Origin: Tianweitania sediminis
GTDB taxonomy: Bacteria > Pseudomonadota > Alphaproteobacteria > Rhizobiales > Rhizobiaceae
Length of the DNA: 64,000 nucleotides
Reading direction: 5' to 3'
Assembly (NCBI RefSeq): GCF_017813335.1
Contig: NZ_JAGIYY010000011.1
Location: 78,526 to 142,525, forward strand
Every line of letters begins with the position of its first letter. The stretch's first letter is position 1. Shown here one piece after another: positions 26,657 through 34,891 of the stretch. The notes below the pieces were generated by a model. It ran no database searches. It had not been told where the DNA came from and saw only the letters and a program-made list of their open reading frames with translations. The position numbers and the translations under genes are program-made.

Positions 26657-27699
26657 TGGCTCTTCCTTCCGAAGCGATCCCAAAGCTGCATGACCAGCCC
26701 GACGATTCCCTTCTTCATGAACAACGCGAAAAGGATGAGGATGGCGCCGAGCACGATGAGATTGGCGCCTGGAACCGAAGCGCTCAGGCCAGCGCGCAAC
26801 TGTGATTCCAGCGGCACGATCAGCAACGCCCCCGCCAGCGGCCCATAGAGCGTGCCAACCCCGCCGATCAGCGCGATCAGCGCGAACTTCACGCCGATAT
26901 CCGGCAGGCTGAGCAACGTTGGCGGATCGATGAAGCGCAGATACATGGCAAAGAGCGCACCACCGATGCCTGTAAGCGCGGCGCTGATCGCCATGCCGAC
27001 AAGCTTAACCTGAAGGACCCGGATACCGGTTGCGCGCGCCGCATCTTCATCAAGGTGCAAGGCCTGAAGGTAATAGCCCAACCGGCTGCGAAACACCCAG
27101 GCACAAACGATCAGGCAGACCACCAGGAAACCCAGCATCAGCAGCACGGAATGGAAGCGGCTGGTGAAGATCATGTTCTCCAGGCCCGCCTTGAAGGGGA
27201 TCGTCAGGCCGCGCGGACCACCGGTGATGCTGCCGAAATAGTTCGCGAGGACGAAAGCCACCTCGTTCAGCGCGATGGTTGCGATGCTGAAAAAGGGGCC
27301 GCGCAAGCGAAAGGTCGGCCAGGACACGGCCACCGCGACCAGCGCCGCCAGGATCGCAGCGGGGATCAGCGCCAGCCACGGTGAGATCTGCCAGTTGATG
27401 TAAAGATTGGCGGTCGTATACGCGCCGATCGCAAAAAACACGCCGTGCCCGAGCGAGAACTGGCCACCGAAGCCGCCAATAATGTTCCAGCTCAGTGAGA
27501 CAGCCGCAAACAAGAAGGTTTGTGCCATAATGTTCAAGATGAACGGGTCGCCGGAATAGACCCAGGTGACGGCGAGCAGCGCGACGGCAATTCCCGCAAT
27601 GCGCAAAAGCTCGGTGTTGAAGGTGGTGATCCCGGGCGGAACTGCGCCGCCTTCGTCCCGGGTGGAAGTCACTCCGGACATGGTATCAGTTTTGCTCAC
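26653..27699 (-). CDS. Liv-type ABC importer permease (LivM)
   Basis: Inner-membrane permease of 348 residues with about eight to ten hydrophobic segments. The family stretch WNIIGGFGGQFSLGHGVFFAIGAYT is clear, with IALNEVAFVLANYFGSITGGPRG after it and FALIALIGGVGTLYGPLAGALL near the end. The N-terminal 35 residues are hydrophilic and longer than average. It overlaps livH by 14 bases. Confidence 0.94.
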   Translation of the reverse strand: MSKTDTMSGVTSTRDEGGAVPPGITTFNTELLRIAGIAVALLAVTWVYSGDPFILNIMAQTFLFAAVSLSWNIIGGFGGQFSLGHGVFFAIGAYTTANLYINWQISPWLALIPAAILAALVAVAVSWPTFRLRGPFFSIATIALNEVAFVLANYFGSITGGPRGLTIPFKAGLENMIFTSRFHSVLLMLGFLVVCLIVCAWVFRSRLGYYLQALHLDEDAARATGIRVLQVKLVGMAISAALTGIGGALFAMYLRFIDPPTLLSLPDIGVKFALIALIGGVGTLYGPLAGALLIVPLESQLRAGLSASVPGANLIVLGAILILFALFMKKGIVGLVMQLWDRFGRKSQ

Positions 27700-28576
27700 G
27701 GAGACCGACCTCCTCTGCGCCAGCGATACCGAACAGGCCGCCGGGTTTGACGATCAGCACACCGATGAAGACCAGGAACCAGATGGCCGTTTTCAGGGCG
27801 GGATCGAGGTAGTAGCCAGCAAAGGCTTCGATCAAACCGATGATGAAGCCCCCGATATAAGCGCCCCAAACGCTGCCGAGCCCGCCAAGCACGACCACAG
27901 CAAAGGCGGCCATGATGAAGTTGCCGCCGATCTGGGGAGACATCGTGTAGATGGGCGCAAGAAGGGTGCCCGCGAGGCCCGCAAGTGCGGCACCGGCGCC
28001 GAACGTCAACATGAAGGCGAGCTCGACATTGATCCCCATCAGGCGTGCCGCGCGCCGGTCCTGCGTCACTGCGCGGATAGCCTTCCCGGCCATGGTGTTC
28101 TTTACGAACCAGCTGAGGAACAGAGCTGCAGCCGTGACGGCAACCAGCGCCACAAGGCGAACCACGCTGATGTTAAGGGGGCCGACGCTGATCACGAACT
28201 CGGAAAGCTTCGAGGGCGCCGTGTAGCCTTGCCCGCGCGTCACGGCGAGAACGACGTTTTGCAGCAGGAGAAGCAGGCCGAACGTCGCGAAGATCTGCAT
28301 CATGGGCTCATTCTGCAGCGGCTGCAGGATGAAGCGCTGCATGATCACGCCGAACAGAAACAGCGCCGGGACGACAATGAAGATGGAAAGGTATGGATCG
28401 AGCCCGATGAACAGATAACACACATAAGCGCCATACATCCCGAGCATCACCAACTCGCCCTGGGCGAAATTGACGATCCGGATGACACCGAAGATGAGGT
28501 TCAGCCCCATGCTGACCAGGCCGTAGATGCCTCCCAGCAGCAAGCCGACCACGATGATGTTCAGCAAGGATGACAC
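27686..28576 (-). CDS. Liv-type ABC importer permease (LivH)
   Basis: Permease of 296 residues: GGIYGLVSMGLNLIFGVIRIVNFAQGELVMLG is the LivH hallmark, followed by GKAIRAVTQDRRAARLMGIN and VVVLGGLGSVWGAYIGGFIIGL. It lies between the binding-protein gene and livM. Confidence 0.94.
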   Translation of the reverse strand: MSSLLNIIVVGLLLGGIYGLVSMGLNLIFGVIRIVNFAQGELVMLGMYGAYVCYLFIGLDPYLSIFIVVPALFLFGVIMQRFILQPLQNEPMMQIFATFGLLLLLQNVVLAVTRGQGYTAPSKLSEFVISVGPLNISVVRLVALVAVTAAALFLSWFVKNTMAGKAIRAVTQDRRAARLMGINVELAFMLTFGAGAALAGLAGTLLAPIYTMSPQIGGNFIMAAFAVVVLGGLGSVWGAYIGGFIIGLIEAFAGYYLDPALKTAIWFLVFIGVLIVKPGGLFGIAGAEEVGLREQN

Positions 28577-28657
28577 GCGCGTCTCCTGTTTCGGACATAC
28601 CTCTGGAACGTGCCCCCAGCCTCAAGTGGCCGGGAGCACTCGCGCGATCCCGCGTCC

Positions 28658-29875
28658 TTACTGTGCCGCTTTGACGGTCTTGTTCTCGCCTGCAGCCGCC
28701 ACGGGGTAGATCGTCACCGGCTTGCCCGACTGCCACTGGACAACAGTGGGGAAGGCCCGAGTGTTCTGCGCGTTCTCGTTGTATTTGACGCCGAAGCCGG
28801 TTTCGTAGCTACTCTCCGGCTTGTCGAACTCGGCCAGTGCAGCGCGCACCGCCTCAGGCTCGGCACTTTCCGCGGCATTGACGGCTTCCGCCATCATCTT
28901 GAAGCCGACGAAAGCGGCCATGCTTTGCGGCGCAAGCGGTTCGGCGTTGTACTTCGCCTTGTAAGCCTCAAGATAGGCTGACGAGCCCGGCCCGAATTCC
29001 TCAGAAATGTCGGGGCGCGGGTAGGAAACGACGTAAAGTCCTTCTACGCCCGCCTCGCCCATTGCTTCCAGCGTCTCCTTGGTATCGCCGGTGCCAACAA
29101 ACACCATCGCAGCGGGCTTGAAGCCCTGGTCGCGGGCGGTGCGAAGCAGAAGGTTTCCGTCCGGTACATAGCCCGTGTTGAGGTAAACGTCCGGCTTCGC
29201 ATCCCGGGCGCGCAGGATCGAGTCTGTCAGGTCGATGGCCTTGAAGTTGTGGGCACCAACGCCAACGACCTGTACGCCCGCTTTTTCCAGCGCTTCCTTC
29301 TGGCGGTCAGCGATCGAGGTTCCGTAGATCGACTCCTCGTGCTCGATCCACACCTTCAGTTCCGAAGGTTGTTTCCCAAGCTCCTTGGCGACCAGCTCGG
29401 TGATGAACTCAGCCGACCGATCTGCGAAGGACTGCGAGAACGGACCTGATCGCACGAAGTTCGGCAGGCCGCGCTCGGTGAGGTTGGCGGCAAGCGCGTT
29501 GGTGTCCCAGTAAAGCTTGTTGTAATTGAGCGCTGCTTCGGAAGCAGCCTGGGCCACCGCCGAAAGGTAGGTGCCGATGAACACATCGACATTGTCACGG
29601 CCGGCAAGCTGCTCAACAGCGGCAATGCCTTCCTGCGGTGCAGTAGCATTGCCGCGGATGAGTTCGACCTGCTTGCCGAGGATCCCGCCTTCCTTGTTGA
29701 CGGCGTCAGCGGCGAGTTCGTAGCCGCGCGTGACTTCATCACCGTAAAGCGCAGTGGGGCCGGAAAACGGATTGATCACGCCGACCTTGAAGGTTTCCTG
29801 CGCCCAGGATGGAGCGCTTGCAAGCATGGTGCCGGCAAGCACGGTACCGAGAAAAATGCGTCTGCTGATCATCAT
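28658..29875 (-). CDS. Periplasmic binding protein of the Liv-type importer (LivK-like)
   Basis: Type I periplasmic binding protein, 405 residues, with a signal peptide (SRRIFLGTVLAGTMLASAPSWAQ). It shows FKVGVINPFSGPTALYGDEVTRGYELAADAVNKEGGILG and a second lobe around YLNTGYVPDGNLLLRTARDQGFKPA. Two ATG codons in a row open the frame (29875, 29872). It begins the transport part of the operon; the ligand is probably the carboxylate degraded by the enzymes encoded just upstream. Confidence 0.92.
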   Translation of the reverse strand: MMISRRIFLGTVLAGTMLASAPSWAQETFKVGVINPFSGPTALYGDEVTRGYELAADAVNKEGGILGKQVELIRGNATAPQEGIAAVEQLAGRDNVDVFIGTYLSAVAQAASEAALNYNKLYWDTNALAANLTERGLPNFVRSGPFSQSFADRSAEFITELVAKELGKQPSELKVWIEHEESIYGTSIADRQKEALEKAGVQVVGVGAHNFKAIDLTDSILRARDAKPDVYLNTGYVPDGNLLLRTARDQGFKPAAMVFVGTGDTKETLEAMGEAGVEGLYVVSYPRPDISEEFGPGSSAYLEAYKAKYNAEPLAPQSMAAFVGFKMMAEAVNAAESAEPEAVRAALAEFDKPESSYETGFGVKYNENAQNTRAFPTVVQWQSGKPVTIYPVAAAGENKTVKAAQ

Positions 29876-29926
29876 TGCTACCTCCCAGTAAAAGCCCGCA
29901 CCGAAGCAGGCGGATGACCCTCTAGT

Positions 29927-30331
29927 TCACGGCCCCCGCAGCTTAAAGCGCGGCAGCGGCCGGTCGAATTCCTCCTCGAATGCCAACGTCACGGCCTGGC
30001 CGATGACGTCTTCTCCTTCCGACAAGTCGATGAGATTTGTGACCATGCGCGGTCCCTCAGCGAGCTGAACAACCGCAACATTGTAAGGCAGGTGGCCGGC
30101 AAACCGCTTGTCGAAAGCCGTGTGATAGACCACCCAGCTCACCACTTCGGCTTTTCCACTCGCTTCTTCCCAAACCCAGTCCGAAGACCAGCATTTGGGA
30201 CATTCCTCGCGCGCGGGCAGCCAGGCCTGTTCACAGGACCGGCAGCGCTGGTAGGTCAGGCGGCGATCGTCGAGCGCCGCTCGATGCGTTTCGGCTGGCG
30301 TCGACGCCGGTGCTTCAACCGTTTTGCTCAT
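29927..30331 (-). CDS. DUF35 OB-fold protein with zinc ribbon
   Basis: 134 residues: an N-terminal rubredoxin-like ribbon with two C-x2-C pairs (CRSC and CPKC) followed by the OB-fold (VVSWVVYHTAFDKRFAGHLPYNVAVVQLAEGPRMVTNLI). Such proteins work as obligate partners of thiolase-like enzymes or of MaoC hydratases; in steroid side-chain degradation the ChsH2 DUF35 domain binds the Ltp2 aldolase. Here the start codon overlaps the stop of the thiolase-like gene by four bases, so a complex with that protein is likely. Confidence 0.88.
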   Translation of the reverse strand: MSKTVEAPASTPAETHRAALDDRRLTYQRCRSCEQAWLPAREECPKCWSSDWVWEEASGKAEVVSWVVYHTAFDKRFAGHLPYNVAVVQLAEGPRMVTNLIDLSEGEDVIGQAVTLAFEEEFDRPLPRFKLRGP

Positions 30332-31452
30332 TGGCCGAGGATCAGCGTCGAATGCGTGTGCATGATCCCTCCCTGGTTGGACACGATACAGTTCCGTGCG
30401 CCCGGCACTTGGCTAGTGGAAGTGCCGCGCATCTGACGCACGCCCTCCAGCACGAGTTGCAGGCCAGGCATGCCGGTTTCGGAAAGCAGGCCGCCCGAAG
30501 TGTTCAGCGGCAGCTTTCCGCCGACCTCGAAGCCGCCCTCTTCTATGAAGTCTCGCAGCCGGCCCTTCGGCGTGAAGCCATAGGCTTCCAGTGTCATCAG
30601 GACCGTGATCGTGAAGCAGTCGTAGATCTGCGCGACGTCGATGTCCTTGGGCTTCAACCCCGCCATGGCGAATGCGGTTTTTGCCGACCCGCCCGCCATG
30701 GTCGTGGTGAGATCTTCGCGCAGCGGAACGGCATCCGACGTGTTGCCCTGCCCGAAACCAAGGATCGGCACCGGTGCTTTGATGCCAAGCTTGCGGGCGC
30801 GCTCAGCCGACATCACCACAACAGCGGCGGCGCCATCCGAAACAAGGCAGCAGTCGTCTCGGCGCAGCGGCTCTACCACCCAGGGCGATTGATCATACAT
30901 GTCGCGGGTCAGCGGCAGCTTGAGCTGCGCGTTGGGGTTGGCCGCACCATGCTTGCGCGCGGCAATCGCGATCGCCGCATTCACGTCATCGATATTACCG
31001 TAGTCATGGGCATAGCGCCGCGCGATCATGGCATAGCCAGCAACCACGCTCGACCAGCCGAAGTCCGCATCGTCACCCCAGACCTTCTCATAGGCATGGC
31101 GCGAACCCGTGCGTGGGTTGTCAGCAAGCGAAACCAGCGCCACTTCGCACTGGCCCGCCTCGATTGCCATGGCGGCAATGGCGATCATGGAGATGTTGGA
31201 GGCGCCGCCCTGATCGAAAACGCCACCGAAACGGGGACGAAGTTGCATGGCCTCCGCGAGGGTCTGCCCGTACATCATTTCGACGCGTGAGGTCGGCACT
31301 TTCACAAGGAGAGCGTCTACCGCGCCTTTCTCGATCCCGGCATCGGCCACCGCCTTGCGGCAGGCCTCGATGTTGAGCGAGATCGTGGAGCGCCCTGGCA
31401 CCTTGCCGAACGCGGTTTGGCCGATGCCTGCAATAACTGCCTTGCCGCGCAT
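30328..31452 (-). CDS. Thiolase-like protein without the canonical catalytic residues (Ltp2/SCP2 group)
   Basis: 374 residues of the SCP2-thiolase-like branch. Where true thiolases carry the nucleophile cysteine, this protein reads QGGASNISM (residues 81-89). The usual GHP histidine motif is replaced by LLSETGMPG (322-330). By contrast IYDCFTITVLMTLEAYGF (276-293) matches the Ltp2-type proteins, including the tyrosine at 277. It is translationally coupled to the DUF35 gene. A retro-aldol cleavage of a beta-hydroxyacyl-CoA is therefore as likely as thiolysis; this is inference from alignment by eye. Confidence 0.8.
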   Translation of the reverse strand: MRGKAVIAGIGQTAFGKVPGRSTISLNIEACRKAVADAGIEKGAVDALLVKVPTSRVEMMYGQTLAEAMQLRPRFGGVFDQGGASNISMIAIAAMAIEAGQCEVALVSLADNPRTGSRHAYEKVWGDDADFGWSSVVAGYAMIARRYAHDYGNIDDVNAAIAIAARKHGAANPNAQLKLPLTRDMYDQSPWVVEPLRRDDCCLVSDGAAAVVVMSAERARKLGIKAPVPILGFGQGNTSDAVPLREDLTTTMAGGSAKTAFAMAGLKPKDIDVAQIYDCFTITVLMTLEAYGFTPKGRLRDFIEEGGFEVGGKLPLNTSGGLLSETGMPGLQLVLEGVRQMRGTSTSQVPGARNCIVSNQGGIMHTHSTLILGQ

Positions 31453-32651
31453 CAGACCACACCCTCCTTGCGGAGTTCCTCGACCTCGAGCGCATCGAAG
31501 CCGATCAGATCTGCCAGAACTTCGGCCGTATCAGCGCCAAGCGCCTTCGATGGCTTCAGTTTCCGCTCCGGTTCGTCGCGGTAGCGCATTGGGCTGGTGG
31601 GCAGCACCAGTTCGCCCAGCAAGGGATGCTCAACCTTCTGCAGCATGCCGCGCGCGTGCATATGTGGGTCATGCACAACCTCGCCGAGATCGCGCAACGG
31701 GGCGCACGGCACGCGGTGCTTGCGCAGCTTCTCGTATAGATCGTCGCGGGTGCGCTTAGCGGTCCAGCCAGACACGACCTCATCCACGAAGTCGATATTG
31801 GCGACGCGGCTCTTCAGCGTTTCGAGGCGCGGATCGGATGCGAGATCTGTCCGATCCATGGCTTCCAGAAGCGAGGTGAAATGCTGTTCGCTGACACAGA
31901 TCAGGGCGATGTAGCCGTCGGCGGCCGGGTATACGTTGTAAGGGGCTTCGGCCATGCCGGAATGGCGGTTGCCGGTGCGCATCGGCGCCTCGCCGCCTGA
32001 ACCGAAATAAAGGCCGAGTGCCGACGAGTTCGCCGCATAAACCGCATCAAACATCGCAACCTCGACGAAGCGTCCTTCGCCGGTCCGCTCGCGCTCAAAC
32101 AGCGCAGTGACCACGGCGCCGTAAAGATGCACACCCCCAGAAAAGTCTGCGACGGCCGGACCCGCCTTGACCGGGGGACGGTCGGGATAGCCGGTGGTCG
32201 ACATGATGCCCGACATCGCTTGTACGGTGAGGTCCATCGCGGGGTAATCGCGGTAAGGACCGGACCAGCCAAAGCCGGAACCTGCAGCATAAATCAGGCG
32301 AGGATTGATCTTGAAGAGGTCGTCGGGGCCAAGGCCGAGACGATCCATCACGCCCGGCGCGAAATTCTCCAGAAGCACGTCGGCCTTTTCCACCAACTGC
32401 TCAAGGATGCGCTTGCCCTTGGCCGACTTGATGTTGAGCGAAACGAATTCTTTGTTGGAGTTCAGCATGGCGAAAGGCACCATGGCTCCGCCGACGGCGC
32501 CGCGGCGGCGCATGTTCTCACCGTTCAGCGGCTCAATCTTGATGACACGCGCGCCGGCCTGCGCCATCAGGAACGTGGCGTATGGGCCGTTGTAGATCTG
32601 CCCCAGATCGACGACGGTGACGCCTTCGAGCGGGAGAGCACGTCCTGTCAT
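31452..32651 (-). CDS. CaiB/BaiF-type (class III) CoA-transferase
   Basis: Transfers CoA between acyl-CoA and a free acid. The N-terminal GVTVVDLGQIYNGPYATFLMAQAGARVIKIEP and later LLENFAPGVMDRLGLG carry the family pattern, and AMDLTVQAMSGIMSTTGYPDRPP contains the catalytic-aspartate region. Length 399 is normal. It overlaps the thiolase-like gene by one base and abuts the enoyl-CoA hydratase gene. It may replace the broken acyl-CoA ligase as the activating enzyme. Confidence 0.93.
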   Translation of the reverse strand: MTGRALPLEGVTVVDLGQIYNGPYATFLMAQAGARVIKIEPLNGENMRRRGAVGGAMVPFAMLNSNKEFVSLNIKSAKGKRILEQLVEKADVLLENFAPGVMDRLGLGPDDLFKINPRLIYAAGSGFGWSGPYRDYPAMDLTVQAMSGIMSTTGYPDRPPVKAGPAVADFSGGVHLYGAVVTALFERERTGEGRFVEVAMFDAVYAANSSALGLYFGSGGEAPMRTGNRHSGMAEAPYNVYPAADGYIALICVSEQHFTSLLEAMDRTDLASDPRLETLKSRVANIDFVDEVVSGWTAKRTRDDLYEKLRKHRVPCAPLRDLGEVVHDPHMHARGMLQKVEHPLLGELVLPTSPMRYRDEPERKLKPSKALGADTAEVLADLIGFDALEVEELRKEGVV

Positions 32652-33428
32652 TCATGCACCCTTGAAATTGGGCTTGCGCTTCTCGGCAAAGGCGGCGGGG
32701 CCTTCCCTTGCGTCTTCGGTGAAGCCCAGCATGCGATTGGTAAGCTGCTCCAGGCGCAAACCGGTGGTCAGCGGCATTTCACGCGCCCGGATAGCAAGCT
32801 CCTTAGCCGCCTGAACCGCCAATGGCGCATTAGCAGCGATTTGCGACGCAACGCGCCTCGCTTCATCCAGAAGTTGGGCTTGCGGCACGATCTTGTTAAT
32901 CAGGCCCCAGCGTTCCGCCTTGACGGCATCAATGCCATCGCCTGTCAGCAGCATTTCCATGCCGATGGCATACGGGACCTGGCTGAGGATGCGCTGCGTG
33001 CCCCCATTGGCAGGAATGACACCGCGCTTAACTTCAGCCAGCGAGAATGTCGCAGTCTCGGAGGCGATCCGAATATCGGTCGCCATCAGGAGCGTCATGC
33101 CGCCGCCGAGGCAATAACCGTTGACCGCAGCGATGATCGGCTTCCAGACTTCGAGGCCGCGATTGAGGAGTTGGTCTTTCTGCGTCAGCCACATTTCGGC
33201 AAGACCAGCGGGTGCGGTCAGGAAGCTCTTGATGTCTGCGCCGGTCGTGAAGGAGCGTTCACCAGCGCCAGTGATGATAGCCACGCGTACATCGCTGTCA
33301 TCGCGAACCCGCTGCCAAGCTTGGGACAGAGCCTGATAATGCTCGGCGTCCATCGCATTCAGCCGCTCAGGTCGGTTGATCGTGATAAGTGCGACGCCGT
33401 CGTCGCTGAGCTCGAAATCGATCGCCAT
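32652..33428 (-). CDS. Enoyl-CoA hydratase/isomerase family protein
   Basis: Crotonase-fold protein, 258 residues from the ATG at 33428. The oxyanion-hole segments GERSFTTGADIKSFL and AAVNGYCLGGGMTLLMATDIRIAS are present, and the later block EVKRGVIPANGGTQRI has the position that in hydratases holds the second catalytic glutamate. Hydration of an enoyl-CoA after the neighbouring dehydrogenase is the probable step. Its ATG overlaps the dehydrogenase stop (TGATG). Confidence 0.92.
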   Translation of the reverse strand: MAIDFELSDDGVALITINRPERLNAMDAEHYQALSQAWQRVRDDSDVRVAIITGAGERSFTTGADIKSFLTAPAGLAEMWLTQKDQLLNRGLEVWKPIIAAVNGYCLGGGMTLLMATDIRIASETATFSLAEVKRGVIPANGGTQRILSQVPYAIGMEMLLTGDGIDAVKAERWGLINKIVPQAQLLDEARRVASQIAANAPLAVQAAKELAIRAREMPLTTGLRLEQLTNRMLGFTEDAREGPAAFAEKRKPNFKGA

Positions 33429-34630
33429 CAGGCGGCACTCTTCTTCTGTCCGCCCAGGAGATCGCGCGCTAGAACCATCCGGTGCACTTCGGACGGTCCT
33501 TCGCCGATGCGCTTGATGCGCAACTCGCGATACCACCGCTCCAGCGGCATTTCCTGCGCGACGCCGAGGCCGCCGAAGATCTGGATGCAGCGGTCGACGA
33601 TGCGACCAGCCGCTTCTGTCGCGTAGACCTTTGCAACGGAAGCATCGATCTTGATGTCGAGCCCTGCATCAGCCCGTGCTGCGGCCTGGTAGGTCAACAA
33701 GCGGGCCGCGCGGATCTCAATCTCGGAATCGGCGATCATCCACTGGATCGCCTGCTTGTCGGCCAGCGGCGACTTGAAGGCGACGCGATCCTTCGCCCAC
33801 TCAATCGCCAGCTTCAGCGCAGCTTCGGCAATGCCGATCACGGCGGCAGCGTAGGGAACGCGGCCATGAACGAGCCAGGTTTCTGCCAACTGAAAGCCCT
33901 GACCTTCTTCGCCAATGCGGTTCTCCACCGGCACTTCGACGTTCTGGAACGACAGCTCATAGGGAGAATAAGAGCGGATCACGGGAATCCGCGTCAGCGA
34001 CAGGCCGGGCGAGTTCTTTTCAACGATAAATGCCGTGATATTGCCGCGCGCCTTTTCCGAACCCGTGCGGGCGAAAACGACGCCCCACTTCGCCTGTCCG
34101 GCACCGGAGATCCAGACCTTGGTGCCGTTCAGCACATACCGATCACTCTTGAGATCCGCCCGCATCTGGATGGAGCGCGCCGGATCTGAGCCACCAGATG
34201 GCTCGGAGATCGCCACGAAAGCCTTCTCGCCAGCCTCGATCTGCGGAACGGCGTATTTCTCGATCTGCGCGCGTGTGCCCTTGAAGATGATATTAGGCGG
34301 ATCGAAGCCGAAGGCGCCACACGCGGCGATATAGGCGCCCATCCGGCACTTGGCCGACTCTTCGGCCACCACGCATTGTCCCAACAGGGACAGGCCCGCA
34401 CCGCCCCATTCCTCAGGCGTCTGCACATACCACAAGCCGAGCTTGCGCGCTTCCGCCTGAAGCTGTTTTTCGATTTCCGCAGGCAACTCATAAGCGTCGT
34501 GCTCGAGCTTGTCCTCCTCCGGAATCACATGGCGTTCCATGAAACGGCGCGTTGTTTCCCGAAGCATGACCAGGTCTGACGGCAATTCCCAGCCGGCTCC
34601 GTCCTGCATCGATTGTTGTGCGTGATCCAT
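33428..34630 (-). CDS. Acyl-CoA dehydrogenase
   Basis: FAD-dependent alpha,beta-desaturation of an acyl-CoA. The 400-residue chain has AISEPSGGSDPARSIQMRADLKSDRYVLNGTKVWISGAGQAKWG for FAD and substrate binding, and the C-terminal signature DRCIQIFGGLGVAQEMPLERWYRELRIKRIGEGPSEVHRMVLAR. It is first in the long minus-strand series. The upstream region, shared with hyuA, contains repeated ATCAGACCA elements that may bind the local GntR regulator. Confidence 0.94.
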   Translation of the reverse strand: MDHAQQSMQDGAGWELPSDLVMLRETTRRFMERHVIPEEDKLEHDAYELPAEIEKQLQAEARKLGLWYVQTPEEWGGAGLSLLGQCVVAEESAKCRMGAYIAACGAFGFDPPNIIFKGTRAQIEKYAVPQIEAGEKAFVAISEPSGGSDPARSIQMRADLKSDRYVLNGTKVWISGAGQAKWGVVFARTGSEKARGNITAFIVEKNSPGLSLTRIPVIRSYSPYELSFQNVEVPVENRIGEEGQGFQLAETWLVHGRVPYAAAVIGIAEAALKLAIEWAKDRVAFKSPLADKQAIQWMIADSEIEIRAARLLTYQAAARADAGLDIKIDASVAKVYATEAAGRIVDRCIQIFGGLGVAQEMPLERWYRELRIKRIGEGPSEVHRMVLARDLLGGQKKSAA

Positions 34631-34681
34631 CTTCGTCCGCTTGGCTTTGGTGCATGGTAAGGGCAGGCCCTCAACGATCGC

Positions 34682-34754
34682 ATCAGATCATCCACGACGG
34701 AGAAAAAGATGTCAACGAAACATCAGACCATAATGGAAAAGAATTATCAGACCA
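34682..34754. promoter_or_regulatory. Repeated ATCAGACCA elements in the divergent dehydrogenase/hyuA promoter
   Basis: ATCAGATCA at 34682-34690, ATCAGACCA at 34722-34730 and ATCAGACCA at 34746-34754 stand in the same orientation; the last two are 24 bases apart. Each contains one half (GACCA or a one-base variant) of the perfect TGGTC-C-GACCA palindrome found before the tct operon. FadR-type GntR proteins recognise TGGTxxxACCA sequences, so these may be imperfect binding sites of the regulator at 40.6 kb. Confidence 0.45.
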
Positions 34755-34891
34755 AAGTTCTTGACCGTTTATCGTGGTGAAGATTAAGGTCCGGACGCCA
34801 GCCCCGGATGGTCCGGCAGGAACATGCTTGTATCCTGCTCAGAAACTTCATCCGCCGCACGGCGCGCAACAGACAAGAAGCGGAGGAAAAC

